A program made the position numbers and the translations under genes. From Fimbriimonas sp. (GTDB taxonomy: Bacteria > Armatimonadota > Fimbriimonadia > Fimbriimonadales > Fimbriimonadaceae): a DNA stretch of 64,000 nucleotides. Each line of letters opens with the position of its first letter. Position 1 is the first letter of the stretch. The DNA lies in contig JARXAE010000033.1 of assembly GCA_029866005.1 (NCBI GenBank), forward strand, positions 1-64,000. The letters are read 5' to 3'. Below the pieces are notes generated by a model. It made no database searches. It saw only the letters and a list, made by a program, of their open reading frames with translations, and was not told where the DNA came from. This document shows, in pieces, positions 33,641 through 42,801 of the stretch.

Positions 33641-35428
33641 GTGAACTTGCACCGAATATCCCATTGTATGGACGCAGGATTGCTATTAGCGGGCATCTCC
33701 ACGGTGGTCAAGCCACCCGGAGCACCACCCGGAAAAGAAATCGAGACACCCCCGGCAGAAGCCAAGAACGAATTCAAAGACGTTCTGAAGCAAGCCGAAG
33801 GGAAGTCTTTGGGAGAAGTGGCGGAAACCGAGCCGAATGCTCAGCCGCAAATACTGGACTCCACCAAAGACACCAACAAGATCAATCCTGAGGAAACTAA
33901 TGCCTGGCCAGAACTCCTCGGGTTGTCAGTCGTTGCGACGAGAAATTTCTTGCCTGCTGATGCCTTGGCGGCAGTAAAAGTCCCCATCCACCTGCCCAGG
34001 GAGTCAGGAGCCCTAGTTTCGATGCCTTTCGCGGCATCTGCGGAAAATCCAACCGCTCGTGAAGCGATTGAGTTACTCAACATCGTCGGTGTAGTCTCAA
34101 AACAGAACAGCCAGCCCACTGGAGCAGTTCCTGAAGCACTAAGTTCTTTGCAATCGAAAAATTCGGTTCAGATTTTGCTCGGCAGCAAAGCAGAACAAGT
34201 TCGCATCAACTGTGCAACTGATAAGCCCGTTAGCGCTGAGGGTCAAGTGCCTCAAGTGTCATCTCAAGATCTGATAGTTGACGTGCAGATTTCTCCACTG
34301 CCATCCAATCTCGGTGCAAATATGACCGGTTCAGTTCGTATCAACCAGGCGGCAGAAAAGTCTGTTAGCGCCGAGGGTCAAGTGTCTCAAGTGCCATCCA
34401 ATCTTGGTGCAAATATGACCGGTTCAGTTCGCAACAAGCAGGCGGATGACAAGCCCGTTAGCAGTGAGGGTCAAGTGCCTCAAGTGTTATCTCAAGATTT
34501 GGCGGATGAAGAGCAGATTTCTCCACTGCCAACCAATCTCGGTACAAAAATGACCGGTTCAGTTCGCATCAAGCAGGCGACTGACAAGCCCGTTAGCGCT
34601 GAGGGTCAAGTGCCTCAGGTGTCTCCTCAAGACCTGGCGGTCGAAGAGCAGATTTCCTCCCTGCCATACGATTTGGGCCCAAATACGACCAACAAAGCAG
34701 GATCACAGGACGCTTCATCGGTAGTCGCACCTGAAATGCTGCCTGCATCTGCAAAGCAACTCAACTCTTCGGAAGTCAAAACAATCGAAGGCAAGGTTTC
34801 AACCGTCGAAACCTCAGATTGGGAGACTGTTGCGATACTAGCTGACACTGACGAGGGGTTCGCTCAAGATCAACAAAGTCACTCTGACTCACACCTCGGT
34901 GGTCAACCGCAACCGGCACAAACTCATTTCAAAGTCGTTTCAAACGAGGTGACCCAGAAAGTGGAGCAATCGATGTCGATGTCTTCAACCGAGCGAAGGG
35001 CCGTTGTCCACCAACTAACGCAGAAGATCGAAGCCCTCGCGGTGAACAGTGTTCGCAACGAAGTAACCGTCAGAATGGAACCCGCTGAACTCGGCACGGT
35101 ATTGGTCCAAGTTTCACGCGGTCTGGGTGAGTTAACCGCTTCTCTCTCGGCTACCGATGAAAAGCTGCAAAGGACTCTACACGAGGCTAAGACGGAGTTA
35201 GCAGCCGCTCTCACCGCAAAGACGAACACCACCGTCCGTGTTGAGGTGATCTCGGCCGACTCAACACCGATGGGTAACTCGGCAGACTCAAATCGTCAAT
35301 CGTCATCTCACCGTCAGCATGGGCCAGAGCCCCAGACGAAGTTCTTCCAAGCTATGAATCTGGAATCAACTTCGGTCCCTACTCAGAGAGTCCGCGTTTC
35401 GACTGGACTTATCGACCTGGAAAGCTAA
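33641..35428 (+). CDS. fliK: flagellar hook-length control protein FliK
   Basis: 595 residues. The long N-terminal part is poorly conserved, Pro/Ser/Gln-rich and disordered, as expected for the FliK ruler. The C-terminal Flg_hook domain is visible (VRMEPAELGTVLVQVSRG and LHEAKTELAAALTAKTN) near residues 470-530. Between nucleotides 34196 and 34720 it has tandem 45-residue repeats built on KPVSAEGQVPQV. The GTG at 33641 begins the frame; an ATG at 33668 is an alternative start. FlgD follows by one nucleotide. FliK sets hook length and switches export from hook to filament substrates. Confidence 0.85.
   Translation: MNLHRISHCMDAGLLLAGISTVVKPPGAPPGKEIETPPAEAKNEFKDVLKQAEGKSLGEVAETEPNAQPQILDSTKDTNKINPEETNAWPELLGLSVVATRNFLPADALAAVKVPIHLPRESGALVSMPFAASAENPTAREAIELLNIVGVVSKQNSQPTGAVPEALSSLQSKNSVQILLGSKAEQVRINCATDKPVSAEGQVPQVSSQDLIVDVQISPLPSNLGANMTGSVRINQAAEKSVSAEGQVSQVPSNLGANMTGSVRNKQADDKPVSSEGQVPQVLSQDLADEEQISPLPTNLGTKMTGSVRIKQATDKPVSAEGQVPQVSPQDLAVEEQISSLPYDLGPNTTNKAGSQDASSVVAPEMLPASAKQLNSSEVKTIEGKVSTVETSDWETVAILADTDEGFAQDQQSHSDSHLGGQPQPAQTHFKVVSNEVTQKVEQSMSMSSTERRAVVHQLTQKIEALAVNSVRNEVTVRMEPAELGTVLVQVSRGLGELTASLSATDEKLQRTLHEAKTELAAALTAKTNTTVRVEVISADSTPMGNSADSNRQSSSHRQHGPEPQTKFFQAMNLESTSVPTQRVRVSTGLIDLES
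34196..34720 (+). repeat. in-frame tandem repeat in fliK
   Basis: The phrase encoding KPVSAEG (in copy 2 KSVSAEG) recurs at 34223, 34358, 34451 and 34586. The spacings are 135, 93 and 135 nt, so the unit is 45 codons and the second unit has lost 14 codons in frame. Each unit ends around GSVRIKQATD. All spacings are multiples of three and the frame is never broken. Confidence 0.85.
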
Positions 35429-35429
35429 A

Positions 35430-36044
35430 ATGGATACAACACTCGTCTCTAACATGCAAGTTCTTGGATCGGCTCGAAAGAAGAGCACGAACAAGAGTCA
35501 ATCCGAACTCAATACACAGGACTTCCTGCAGCTGCTATCTGTTCAGTTGGCCAACCAAAACCCGCTAGAACCGATGAAGGACTCAGAGTACTACTCTCAG
35601 ATTGCACAACTCGGTACAACACAAGGTATCGATCGGCTTAATAAACAATCCGATGTCGAACAAGCCCAAACTCTGATGGGTAAAACGGTTACTGCTGTTC
35701 GTCCAGGGGCCGCGATAGATGCCACACTCTCACCAACCGTCACTGGCACTGTCACGCGAATGGTAAGTCGAGATGGCCAATATAAGATCGCAATTCAGGA
35801 GGCTAACGGAAAGATTGTTGAAGTCGGACTCGGATCGATTCAAACAGTTGAACCAACACAAAATCTTGCCGACTACGCAAATCTCGTCGGCAAATCCGTA
35901 ACAGCTCTTGACAGCAACGGTGGCACTCTAAGCGGAGAAGTCACTGGTCTCACCCGTGTAAGCGGTAACATCCAGGTGCAAGTGAAGCGGCCCGACGGCT
36001 CGACGATCAGCGTCAGTCCGAAAGACCTCATCAGGATTGGTTAA
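35430..36044 (+). CDS. flgD: flagellar hook capping protein FlgD
   Basis: 204 residues. N-terminal FlgD signature DFLQLLSVQLANQNPLEPMKD followed by IAQLGTTQGIDRLNKQ; C-terminal Tudor/Ig-like region VKRPDGSTISVSPKDLI. It caps the growing hook while FlgE subunits polymerise and then is replaced. It starts one nucleotide after fliK and is followed immediately by the TIGR02530 gene. Confidence 0.95.
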   Translation: MDTTLVSNMQVLGSARKKSTNKSQSELNTQDFLQLLSVQLANQNPLEPMKDSEYYSQIAQLGTTQGIDRLNKQSDVEQAQTLMGKTVTAVRPGAAIDATLSPTVTGTVTRMVSRDGQYKIAIQEANGKIVEVGLGSIQTVEPTQNLADYANLVGKSVTALDSNGGTLSGEVTGLTRVSGNIQVQVKRPDGSTISVSPKDLIRIG

Positions 36045-36045
36045 A

Positions 36046-36417
36046 ATGTCCACGGATCGGATTCAGAATGCTCGAATTTCGGAGCTCATGGCTACCCAGC
36101 CGTCAGCTCCTGTAGCACCAGCTCAGCAAGGAAGAGTTGGTGAGTTTGCCGACCTGCTTCAGGATCGTCTCAAACTTAGTGGACACGCACAGACACGCCT
36201 TCAAAGTCGAAACATTGAACTCGACAAGGATGCATGGGATCGTGTGATGTCAGGCGTCGAAAAGGCTGCGTTGAAAGGCGCGAAAGAATCTCTCGTGATG
36301 GTCGATGATGTTGCCCTCGTTGTCAGCATCAAAAATAAGACTGTCATCACCGCTGTCGATAAAAGCATGTTGAAAGACAATGTCTTTACTAATATTGATA
36401 GTGCAATCGTCGTTTAG
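36046..36417 (+). CDS. flagellar operon protein, TIGR02530 family
   Basis: 123 residues from ATG 36046, just after the flgD stop. The conserved pattern is plain: SGHAQTRLQSRNIELDKDAWD, then KGAKESLVMVDDVALVVSIKN and the ending KTVITAVDK...DNVFTNIDSAIVV. This family (TIGR02530) is found between flgD and flgE in flagellar operons of many bacteria, and its role in hook assembly is unknown. A TTG at 36037 could extend it three codons into flgD. Confidence 0.88.
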   Translation: MSTDRIQNARISELMATQPSAPVAPAQQGRVGEFADLLQDRLKLSGHAQTRLQSRNIELDKDAWDRVMSGVEKAALKGAKESLVMVDDVALVVSIKNKTVITAVDKSMLKDNVFTNIDSAIVV

Positions 36418-36462
36418 GTCTAAAGGAAACTAATAATAGACCAAAGATTATAGACAAGTGAT

Positions 36463-36503
36463 ATTGGCCGGACTCTGGTTCTAAAAACCCCAAAGAGGCC
36501 AAT
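36463..36503. promoter_or_regulatory. nested inverted repeat before flgE
   Basis: In the 137-nt gap between the TIGR02530 gene and flgE, ATTGGCC (36463-36469) pairs with GGCCAAT (36497-36503). Inside it, CTCT pairs with AGAG and GGTT with AACC, giving a nested stem. No T-run follows, so it is not a standard terminator. It could be an RNA processing site or a regulator site, or it could insulate flgE, the most abundantly needed hook protein. Confidence 0.4.
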
Positions 36504-36554
36504 GCTTAGCCAGAAGAGCGAAGCAAATCACAAAATAAAGGGAAATTAGAACGG

Positions 36555-37859
36555 ATGCTACAAGCCATGCTCTCAGGTGTCGCCTCAATCAAGGCTCACC
36601 AATCTCGAATGAACGTTATCGGCAATAACCTTGCCAATACCTCAACCACCGCATACAAAGGTCAACGGGTCAACTTTGCGGATATGATGTCCCAAACGAC
36701 TCAGGGCGCCAGCGGACCGACCGCCACCAAAGGCGGCGTTAACCCCACCCAGTATGGCTTGGGAGTCTACGTGGGCGGAACCGATCTAAACTTTGAGCAA
36801 GGTGGGCTGATGCAGACTAACCGCTCAACAGATCTTGCTATCCAAGGAAATGGGTTCTTCATGACATCCAACTCGACCAGGATGGCTTACACTCGAGATG
36901 GTAGCTTTGACCTTGACAGCGCCGGTGCTCTTACCCATCAGGCGACTGGCGAGCGAATTCTTGGCTGGACTGCCGACAGCACCGGAGCAATCGACTCGAC
37001 GGTTCCTCTTTCGGCGTCCAGCATAATCTCGATCACAGTCGGGAATATGAGTACGGTCAAAGCAACCGACTCAAGCTCCTTCTCTGGTAACTTGGACTCC
37101 ACATCCGCCCCGACCGACACCGTAACTACAAAGATGCGTGTCTACGACTCTCTCGGTGGCCCACACGATATCACCCTTCGAGTTAGAAATCGTCAGTCTC
37201 CTGCCCTGGCTCCTGCCCCGGCTGGTGCTCTTTCGAGCTGGGATTGGGAAATGTACGAGGGTGATCCGGCAACCGGAACCCTACTTGGAGGGAGCGCAAC
37301 TGCAGGTAACGAACGTCTCTACTTCGACTCCAATGGGTCTAGAGTGACCTCACTGGCCGTTGGCACTGAAAATGCAATCACGGTTGGTCCTGCTGTGCCT
37401 GGTTTGTACCCCCCGTTCACTATTGATGTAAAGTTTCCAAACATCTCACAGTTGGTTGCAAAGAGTCAAATCAACGGGACTGATCAGAATGGTTTTCCCT
37501 CCGGAACCCTCGAAAACTACGCGATTTCGAAAAATGGAGTCATCACCGGAATCTTCTCCAACGGACTCACACGGTCACTTGGTCAGATAGCAATTGCAAA
37601 ATTCTCTAACCCGGAGGGTATGAACCGGGACGGAGGAAATCTCTTCCTGCAGACGAATAACTCAGGCAATCCGATTGTCGGCACGGCAAACGAATCTGGT
37701 ATGGGTTCGATGAATGCAGGCTATTTGGAGCAAGCTAACGTGGATATGAGCGGCGAAATGACCGACCTAATTGTCACCCAGCGTGGATTCCAAGCCAATA
37801 CCAAGATCGTCACCACTGTTGATGAGATGCTCCAAGAGCTGATCAATATCAAGAGGTAA
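36555..37859 (+). CDS. flgE: flagellar hook protein FlgE
   Basis: 434 residues. N-terminal rod/hook motif MNVIGNNLANTSTTAYKGQRVNFADM, the YGLGVYVG region, the central FlgE domain with MRVYDSLGGPHDITLR, and the C-terminal motif SGEMTDLIVTQRGFQANTKIVTTVDEMLQELINIKR. Polymerises into the flexible hook outside the cell. GAACGG/GGGAAATTAG precedes the ATG. Its longer leader separates it from the preceding three-gene run. Confidence 0.97.
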   Translation: MLQAMLSGVASIKAHQSRMNVIGNNLANTSTTAYKGQRVNFADMMSQTTQGASGPTATKGGVNPTQYGLGVYVGGTDLNFEQGGLMQTNRSTDLAIQGNGFFMTSNSTRMAYTRDGSFDLDSAGALTHQATGERILGWTADSTGAIDSTVPLSASSIISITVGNMSTVKATDSSSFSGNLDSTSAPTDTVTTKMRVYDSLGGPHDITLRVRNRQSPALAPAPAGALSSWDWEMYEGDPATGTLLGGSATAGNERLYFDSNGSRVTSLAVGTENAITVGPAVPGLYPPFTIDVKFPNISQLVAKSQINGTDQNGFPSGTLENYAISKNGVITGIFSNGLTRSLGQIAIAKFSNPEGMNRDGGNLFLQTNNSGNPIVGTANESGMGSMNAGYLEQANVDMSGEMTDLIVTQRGFQANTKIVTTVDEMLQELINIKR

Positions 37860-37865
37860 TCGGTT

Positions 37866-37915
37866 GTTAGCGAGCGGTGAACAGTGAGCGGTTAGACGCT
37901 CGCTATTCGCCGCTC
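37866..37915. repeat. palindromic REP-like element between flgE and fumarase
   Basis: AGCGAGCG (37869-37876) and CGCTCGCT (37897-37904) form a perfect 8-bp inverted repeat, and the direct motif AGCGGTGAACAGTGAGCGG lies inside it. It lies between convergent genes. The sequence does not look like coding DNA, and it resembles short interspersed intergenic repeats seen in several bacterial phyla. It may also terminate either transcript, but it has no T-run. Confidence 0.5.
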
Positions 37916-37919
37916 TTAG

Positions 37920-39521
37920 TTAGAGACCCTCGAAAAAGTCGTTCCCTTTGTCATCCACCACGATGAAAGCAGGGAAGTTAACGACTTCAATTTTCCTTAT
38001 CGCTTCCATTCCCAAGTCCTCGAAATCGAGGACTTCAACACTTGTAATATTGTTCTGCGCCAGGATCGCCGCCGGTCCCCCGATTGATCCAAGATAGAAG
38101 CCTCCATGCTTCTTGCAGGCCTCAGTGACGACCTTCGAGCGGTTACCTTTGGCGAGCATAACCATTGAACCACGGTGCGACTGGAATAGGTCAACGAAAG
38201 CATCCATCCGTCCCGCGGTCGTCGGCCCAAATGAACCGGTCGGCATTCCCGGAGGAGTCTTTGCCGGCCCGGCATAGTAAACCGGGAACTCCTTGAAATA
38301 CGATGGCATCTCCTCGCCCCGCTCCAGCATCTCCCGAATGCGAGCATGAGCAGAGTCCCGAGCCACAATGATCGGTCCCGTGAGGCTAAGCCGGGTCTTG
38401 ACCGGAAACTGAGACAGAACCTCCCGAATTCGCTCCATTCCAAGCGTCAAATCAATCTGAACCGGTGGCGCAAGCTTTGGTTGCTCGGCTGGCAAGAACT
38501 GAGCCGGATTGTGCTCCAACTGCTCGATAAAGACCCCATCACGAGTGATCTTTCCCTTGATATTCCGGTCCGCCGAGCAACTGACGCCAATCCCAATTGG
38601 CATTGATGCTGCGTGGCGCGGCATACGCAAAACTCGGACATCGTGGGCGAACATCTTCCCGCCAAACTGCGCTCCAATCCCACTTTCCTGAGCGATCTTA
38701 AGAATCCTAGCTTCCCACTCGGCATCCCTAAACGCACGTCCTCCCTCCGATCCCGTCTTCGGCAGGTGATCATAATATCCAGCGGAGAGTAGCTTCAATG
38801 ACTTCATGACCGTCTCAGCCGAGGTTCCGCCAAGCACCACCGCGAGGTGATAAGGCGGGCAGGCAGATGTCCCGATATCCTTCAGCTTGCTCTTGACGAA
38901 CTCGGTCAAATCTCGCTCATTCAGGACTGCCGGAGTTGCCTGATAGAGGTACATTTTGTTAGCACTTCCACCACCTTTGGCTACAAACAGAAACTTAAAC
39001 TCATCACCCGGTGCCGACATGATGTCTACCTGCGCTGGCAAGTTGTTCCGTGTGTTTTTCTCCTTGAAGACCTCGAGAGGCGCGATCTGGCTGTACCGCA
39101 GGTTCTTCTCCGCGTAAGTCTCAAAAATGCCTTCTGAGACGGCTTCATCCTCATCAAAATCCGTCAGAACAAACTGTCCCTTTTTACCAAACGCAATCGC
39201 CGTTCCCGTATCCTGGCAAGAAGGCAAGAGTCCAGCTGCCGAAACCACCGCATTCTGCAAGTGGGTATAGATCACGAATCGGTCGTTATCGCTGGCCTCC
39301 GGATCGTCGAGTTCGGCCCGGAGCTGCGCAAGATGCTCCCGCCGAAAATAGAAGTTGATCTCCGAAAACGCTTCTTTTGCCAATTCAACAATCGCCGATC
39401 GGGAAACCCGCAAGTAGTCTCGCCCTTCGACCGAAACAGTAGAGACGCCGGTTGTTGAAAGTTTCCGATACTCAGTCGTATCGTCGCCTAACTGAAAAGT
39501 GGGTTCGTACTCAAAGCTCAT
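37920..39521 (-). CDS. class I fumarate hydratase ([4Fe-4S] type)
   Basis: 533 residues, the FumA/FumB single-chain form. Cluster cysteines are in [27 protein letters not shown] and [10 protein letters not shown]; the C-terminal beta domain has GPTTAGRMD and [23 protein letters not shown]. Converts fumarate to L-malate in the TCA cycle and is oxygen-sensitive. FumB, FumA and tartrate dehydratase-type proteins are not distinguished here. It is 3 nt upstream of nothing on its own strand except the pyrophosphatase gene, which is its upstream neighbour. Confidence 0.95.
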   Translation of the reverse strand: MSFEYEPTFQLGDDTTEYRKLSTTGVSTVSVEGRDYLRVSRSAIVELAKEAFSEINFYFRREHLAQLRAELDDPEASDNDRFVIYTHLQNAVVSAAGLLPSCQDTGTAIAFGKKGQFVLTDFDEDEAVSEGIFETYAEKNLRYSQIAPLEVFKEKNTRNNLPAQVDIMSAPGDEFKFLFVAKGGGSANKMYLYQATPAVLNERDLTEFVKSKLKDIGTSACPPYHLAVVLGGTSAETVMKSLKLLSAGYYDHLPKTGSEGGRAFRDAEWEARILKIAQESGIGAQFGGKMFAHDVRVLRMPRHAASMPIGIGVSCSADRNIKGKITRDGVFIEQLEHNPAQFLPAEQPKLAPPVQIDLTLGMERIREVLSQFPVKTRLSLTGPIIVARDSAHARIREMLERGEEMPSYFKEFPVYYAGPAKTPPGMPTGSFGPTTAGRMDAFVDLFQSHRGSMVMLAKGNRSKVVTEACKKHGGFYLGSIGGPAAILAQNNITSVEVLDFEDLGMEAIRKIEVVNFPAFIVVDDKGNDFFEGL

Positions 39522-39524
39522 CTG

Positions 39525-40031
39525 TTACACCAGTCGATACTTCTTGATAATGTCGATCGCTACATCCCGGTCGTGCCAGTTGCGGACCTCCACATACTTA
39601 TCTTCAAGATCCTTGTAAACCCGGAAGAAGTGGCTGATTTCCTTCAATGTATGGTCGTTCAGCTCAGTGATAGACCGTCGGTAGCCGTAGCGAGGATCTT
39701 TGTTCGCGACGCACAGAATCTTCTCATCCGGCCCCTTGTCATCGGTCATCTCCAAGACGCCGATCGGAGTCACCTCGACGATACAGCCGGGAAAAGTAGG
39801 GTGCGAGACTAAAACAAGAACGTCAATCGGGTCGCCATCGATGTAGTGGGTCTGAGGAATGTAGCCGTAATCGAACGGATAGAACAGCGGGGAATACAGC
39901 ACCCGATCCAGCTTGATAAGTCCGGTCTTGGCATCCACCTCGTACTTGTTCGTACTCCCGCGAGGAATCTCGATGACCACATTAAAGCTCTCGGGAGCAT
40001 TCTCTCCGATCGTTGCGTGCAGTAGCGACAT
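39525..40031 (-). CDS. ppa: inorganic pyrophosphatase (family I)
   Basis: 168 residues. Family I signature DGDPIDVLVLV holds the Mg2+-binding Asp residues, with IPRGSTNKYEVD and YGYIPQTHY before it and NKDPRYG after. It hydrolyses PPi to drive biosynthesis. ATG at 40031; it lies upstream of fumarase with a 3-nt gap, so the two are co-transcribed. The reaction couples to the ribosome and tRNA synthetase load rather than to fumarase specifically. Confidence 0.96.
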   Translation of the reverse strand: MSLLHATIGENAPESFNVVIEIPRGSTNKYEVDAKTGLIKLDRVLYSPLFYPFDYGYIPQTHYIDGDPIDVLVLVSHPTFPGCIVEVTPIGVLEMTDDKGPDEKILCVANKDPRYGYRRSITELNDHTLKEISHFFRVYKDLEDKYVEVRNWHDRDVAIDIIKKYRLV

Positions 40032-40063
40032 CAGTGAAGGGAAGTTTACTCGCTACCGAATGC

Positions 40064-41044
40064 CTAAGACTGCCAGTCGAACCAGACGCCCATTGTTTCC
40101 GCCCGTTTCTCAGTTGTGAGTGCATAAGCCTTCGCGCACTCTTTCGGAAGAAAACTGTGTGTGTTTAAGCCCTCTAAAGAGAATCTGGCCGAAGCGAGTA
40201 GCCGGAAGAATGTTCTGTAAATTCGATCTTCGAACCAATCTTTCGTCTCATGCATCACATGCCCCGCATGGATCCGAACTCCTCGCCGAATCACATCTGG
40301 TGTGAGCCGCTGCTCCGACGGAGTCCCTGTATCCCCTAGCAGAACAAGGGTTCCAAAATCGCGGACCAGAGGCAGAGCCTTAGCAAAAACCGAGGCTGCA
40401 CCAGTGGTATCGATGACGATTCGCGGTAACGAGCCAAAATGTTCCTCAATGGCCATGCCGAATTCATCGACTGTGCCCGCAAACACCGCCGTAGCACCTC
40501 CGATCGATGCCAATTTGAGCCGCATTGCAACTGGATCACAGATCATCGTGTTGCAGCCGGCGGCAACGCACCAGCGAAGAGCCATCTGTCCAATAGGCCC
40601 GGCACCAATGATCGCAATGTCGTCTTCCAACCGGATGTCACCGGTCGGCAGTATCATCGAACCGATCATCGCCAAGGCGGCCCACATCGCCTGCTGATCC
40701 GAGACAGAATCCGGAATCACGGAAACACGTGAGGCAGCCACAACGTGTTCCGAAGCGTGCGAGCATCGAACAAAGACTCGATCTCCCAAAGAAATTGACG
40801 AAACCGATGCATCCAACTCCGTGACTACCCCAACCGTGCAATAGCCTGTCGAAAATGGATACTTCACCCAGTTATCCCAATGGGTTCCTGGCTCAAACAG
40901 GCGCATGAAACAGATTCCTTCTGTCCCAGTGGAAATCAGAGAACAAGTCGTACGAATCCGAACTTGCCCTTCTCCAACCGACGCAGGTTCAAAATCGATG
41001 AGTTCGACGTGACCTTTGCCCTGGAAGATGATCTTTTCCGCCAT
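40064..41044 (-). CDS. zinc-type medium-chain dehydrogenase/reductase
   Basis: 326 residues. MDR Rossmann motif IGAGPIGQMALRW near residue 145, the GroES-like N-terminal domain (VRIRTTCSLISTGTEGI) and YCTVGVVTELD. Few cysteines and no four-Cys structural zinc site, so it is close to the sorbitol/threonine-dehydrogenase-like or bacteriochlorophyllide-oxidoreductase-like branches that begin with similar sequence. Cofactor NAD(P)H; substrate unknown. Its ATG is 52 nt from the divergent cyclic-nucleotide domain gene. Confidence 0.88.
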   Translation of the reverse strand: MAEKIIFQGKGHVELIDFEPASVGEGQVRIRTTCSLISTGTEGICFMRLFEPGTHWDNWVKYPFSTGYCTVGVVTELDASVSSISLGDRVFVRCSHASEHVVAASRVSVIPDSVSDQQAMWAALAMIGSMILPTGDIRLEDDIAIIGAGPIGQMALRWCVAAGCNTMICDPVAMRLKLASIGGATAVFAGTVDEFGMAIEEHFGSLPRIVIDTTGAASVFAKALPLVRDFGTLVLLGDTGTPSEQRLTPDVIRRGVRIHAGHVMHETKDWFEDRIYRTFFRLLASARFSLEGLNTHSFLPKECAKAYALTTEKRAETMGVWFDWQS

Positions 41045-41081
41045 TGCTCAAGTCTATCTATTCATGGGAATCGCTGCAACC

Positions 41082-41087
41082 TATAAT
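41082..41087 (+). promoter_or_regulatory. -10 box close to ATG (possible leaderless transcript)
   Basis: A perfect TATAAT lies 9 nt before the ATG at 41097. Initiation 6-8 nt after a -10 box would fall within a few bases of the start codon, so the transcript would be leaderless or nearly so. No clear -35 was found at 17-nt spacing. No ribosome site is visible. Confidence 0.4.
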
Positions 41088-41096
41088 GAAACGTTC

Positions 41097-41552
41097 ATGG
41101 ACGTTCGCCGTATCATCGCAGAGAGTTACTTAGCAGCAGGGTTTACGGACGAGTTCACCGTCAAGCTCGCGGCGATTTCTACGCTGAAGCACTTTAAAAG
41201 TGGCGAGTACATGATGCGCGACGACGACGATTCTCGGGACCTCATGATCCTCGCCGATGGGAAGGCAGAAGTTAGGACCCAGGCTGAGGATGTGATTGGT
41301 TTTCTCAAATCCCCGATGCCTTTCGGTGAAGTTGCGTTTCTCGACGGAAAGCGTCGATCTGGTTCAGTCTTTGCGGTTCAGGATTGCACAGTAGTGCAGA
41401 TTCCCGAGCAACCGCTTCGAGACCTGCTGCGAAGCGAGCCAGAGATGGCCGTTCGAGCTCTGATGAACCTAAGCCAAATTTTGTGCGACCGCCTTCGAAA
41501 AGCGAATCAACAGATCGCCGCCCTCAACGCAATTGAAGAGGCAACGCTCTAG
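41097..41552 (+). CDS. stand-alone cyclic-nucleotide-binding domain protein
   Basis: 151 residues from ATG 41097. CAP_ED cupin: GEYMMRDDDDSRDLMILADGKAEV, then the phosphate-binding cassette FGEVAFLDGKRRSGSVFA and VVQIPEQPLRDLLRSEPEM, followed by a helix LCDRLRKANQQIAALNAIEEA. There is no DNA-binding or catalytic domain, so it is a bare sensor module that probably binds another protein through its C-terminal helix. Its stop overlaps the convergent GGDEF gene stop by 4 nt. An earlier ATG at 41064 is possible. Confidence 0.85.
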   Translation: MDVRRIIAESYLAAGFTDEFTVKLAAISTLKHFKSGEYMMRDDDDSRDLMILADGKAEVRTQAEDVIGFLKSPMPFGEVAFLDGKRRSGSVFAVQDCTVVQIPEQPLRDLLRSEPEMAVRALMNLSQILCDRLRKANQQIAALNAIEEATL

Positions 41553-42583
41553 GCGGCTTTCTGAGCTTGCTTGTGTTGGTACATCCGAACGTCAGCCTCA
41601 TGAAACGCCGCTCCAGCCGTAATGGTTGAACGAAGCTGCACAATTCCATAGCTCGCACTGATGGCGATCGTCTCCGTCTTGAACTGCAAAGGCTTCTTTT
41701 CCAAGACGTTGTTGACTCGCTCAAGTTTTGCTTCTGCTTGAACTTTGGTTCCTTTAAAGATAACCGCAAACTCATCTCCGCCGATGCGCGCGACTTGGGT
41801 CCCATTTCCACCCAGAACGCCAAATGTTTCACTCAGACGCTGAGCAAAGAGCACCAACGCCGCGTCTCCTGCCAGATGACCATGAGTGTCATTGATCGAC
41901 TTAAAGTCGTTGAGGTCAAGCACTGCTAAGTAGTACTCGTCACCAACCGCAGTCTTTGAGATCGCCGTCGCAAGCATAAACTCAAACGCTGATCGGTTGC
42001 TGAGTTTGGTCAGGTGATCTATCCTGACACTGCGTTCCGCGACGCGAAGCTTAGATCTTAAATCGTCAATTTGCGAAGTGCACACCTTTCGGATGACCTT
42101 TGAGGACTCCTTGTGTTCTTGGATCGCGGCCGAAAGGACATTCACTTCATGCTTGAGACCCTTCACGACTTCTTCGAAGCTCTGGGCTTCTGTCAACTTC
42201 GTCATTCTCACGGAAGACTGTTCGGTCACCTCTTCAAGCGAGTCTCCCGAGTTGACCGCTCCATCGAGAGATTGAAGAAGTTCTCGAAGGCTGTTGTGAG
42301 TTGCTTCTATTGACTTCTCGATCGCTTTCCTTTGCGACCGGGCGAAGTGTTCAACGACTTGACCAAGCACATCCGCAACCTGCTCGAAAGTTTGGTCAGT
42401 CGCCTCACAAGCAGTTGCGTCTTTACAAAGCGAGTCAATCTTAGTGCAGAAATCTTGCGAAATCGGATCGTTTGGCAAGATAACGAGCTCCTTATATCTC
42501 GATGTCGCGCAAACTCCGAGCTTCACTGCACTCGGGCTGCTCGGTGCAACTTCATCAAACGCTCCCTTCTTCTTCCACAACAT
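41549..42583 (-). CDS. diguanylate cyclase (GGDEF domain)
   Basis: 344 residues from ATG 42583; the frame continues to 42883 but this part reads as non-coding. N-terminal region with two helical segments and Ser/Thr/Glu-rich spacer, then a coiled coil (KEHKESSKVIRKVCTSQIDDLRSKLRVAERSVR), then the GGDEF domain: DHLTKLSNRSAFEF, LDLNDFKSINDTHGHLAGD and ARIGGDEFAVIF. The catalytic loop is intact, unlike the copy at 12275. No RxxD inhibitory I-site lies five residues before it. It would make c-di-GMP. Overlapping stops with the cyclic-nucleotide-binding gene suggest shared context only. Confidence 0.93.
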   Translation of the reverse strand: MLWKKKGAFDEVAPSSPSAVKLGVCATSRYKELVILPNDPISQDFCTKIDSLCKDATACEATDQTFEQVADVLGQVVEHFARSQRKAIEKSIEATHNSLRELLQSLDGAVNSGDSLEEVTEQSSVRMTKLTEAQSFEEVVKGLKHEVNVLSAAIQEHKESSKVIRKVCTSQIDDLRSKLRVAERSVRIDHLTKLSNRSAFEFMLATAISKTAVGDEYYLAVLDLNDFKSINDTHGHLAGDAALVLFAQRLSETFGVLGGNGTQVARIGGDEFAVIFKGTKVQAEAKLERVNNVLEKKPLQFKTETIAISASYGIVQLRSTITAGAAFHEADVRMYQHKQAQKAA

Positions 42584-42801
42584 GGCTGTGTAGCTATTTC
42601 CGGATTCTAGGTTCAAAGTCCCTGTGAGATTTGCGAGGGAGCAACAAAAATGTTTGAGAATGATGTGGGATTTGCGTCGGACACTAGCGCGGGACGAGAT
42701 TGTGCAATATAATGGCAGAGCTAGGCGAAGTGCGCCCGATATTGTCGGGCTCCTTTGAATAGACGTAAGGATGCAATAGAGGTGTCTTGTTAGTGTCTTC
42801 A

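Noticed and set aside
34196-34720. Repeats in fliK considered as CRISPR
   Set aside because: Units are in coding frame, vary by codon and lack identical direct repeats with unique spacers.
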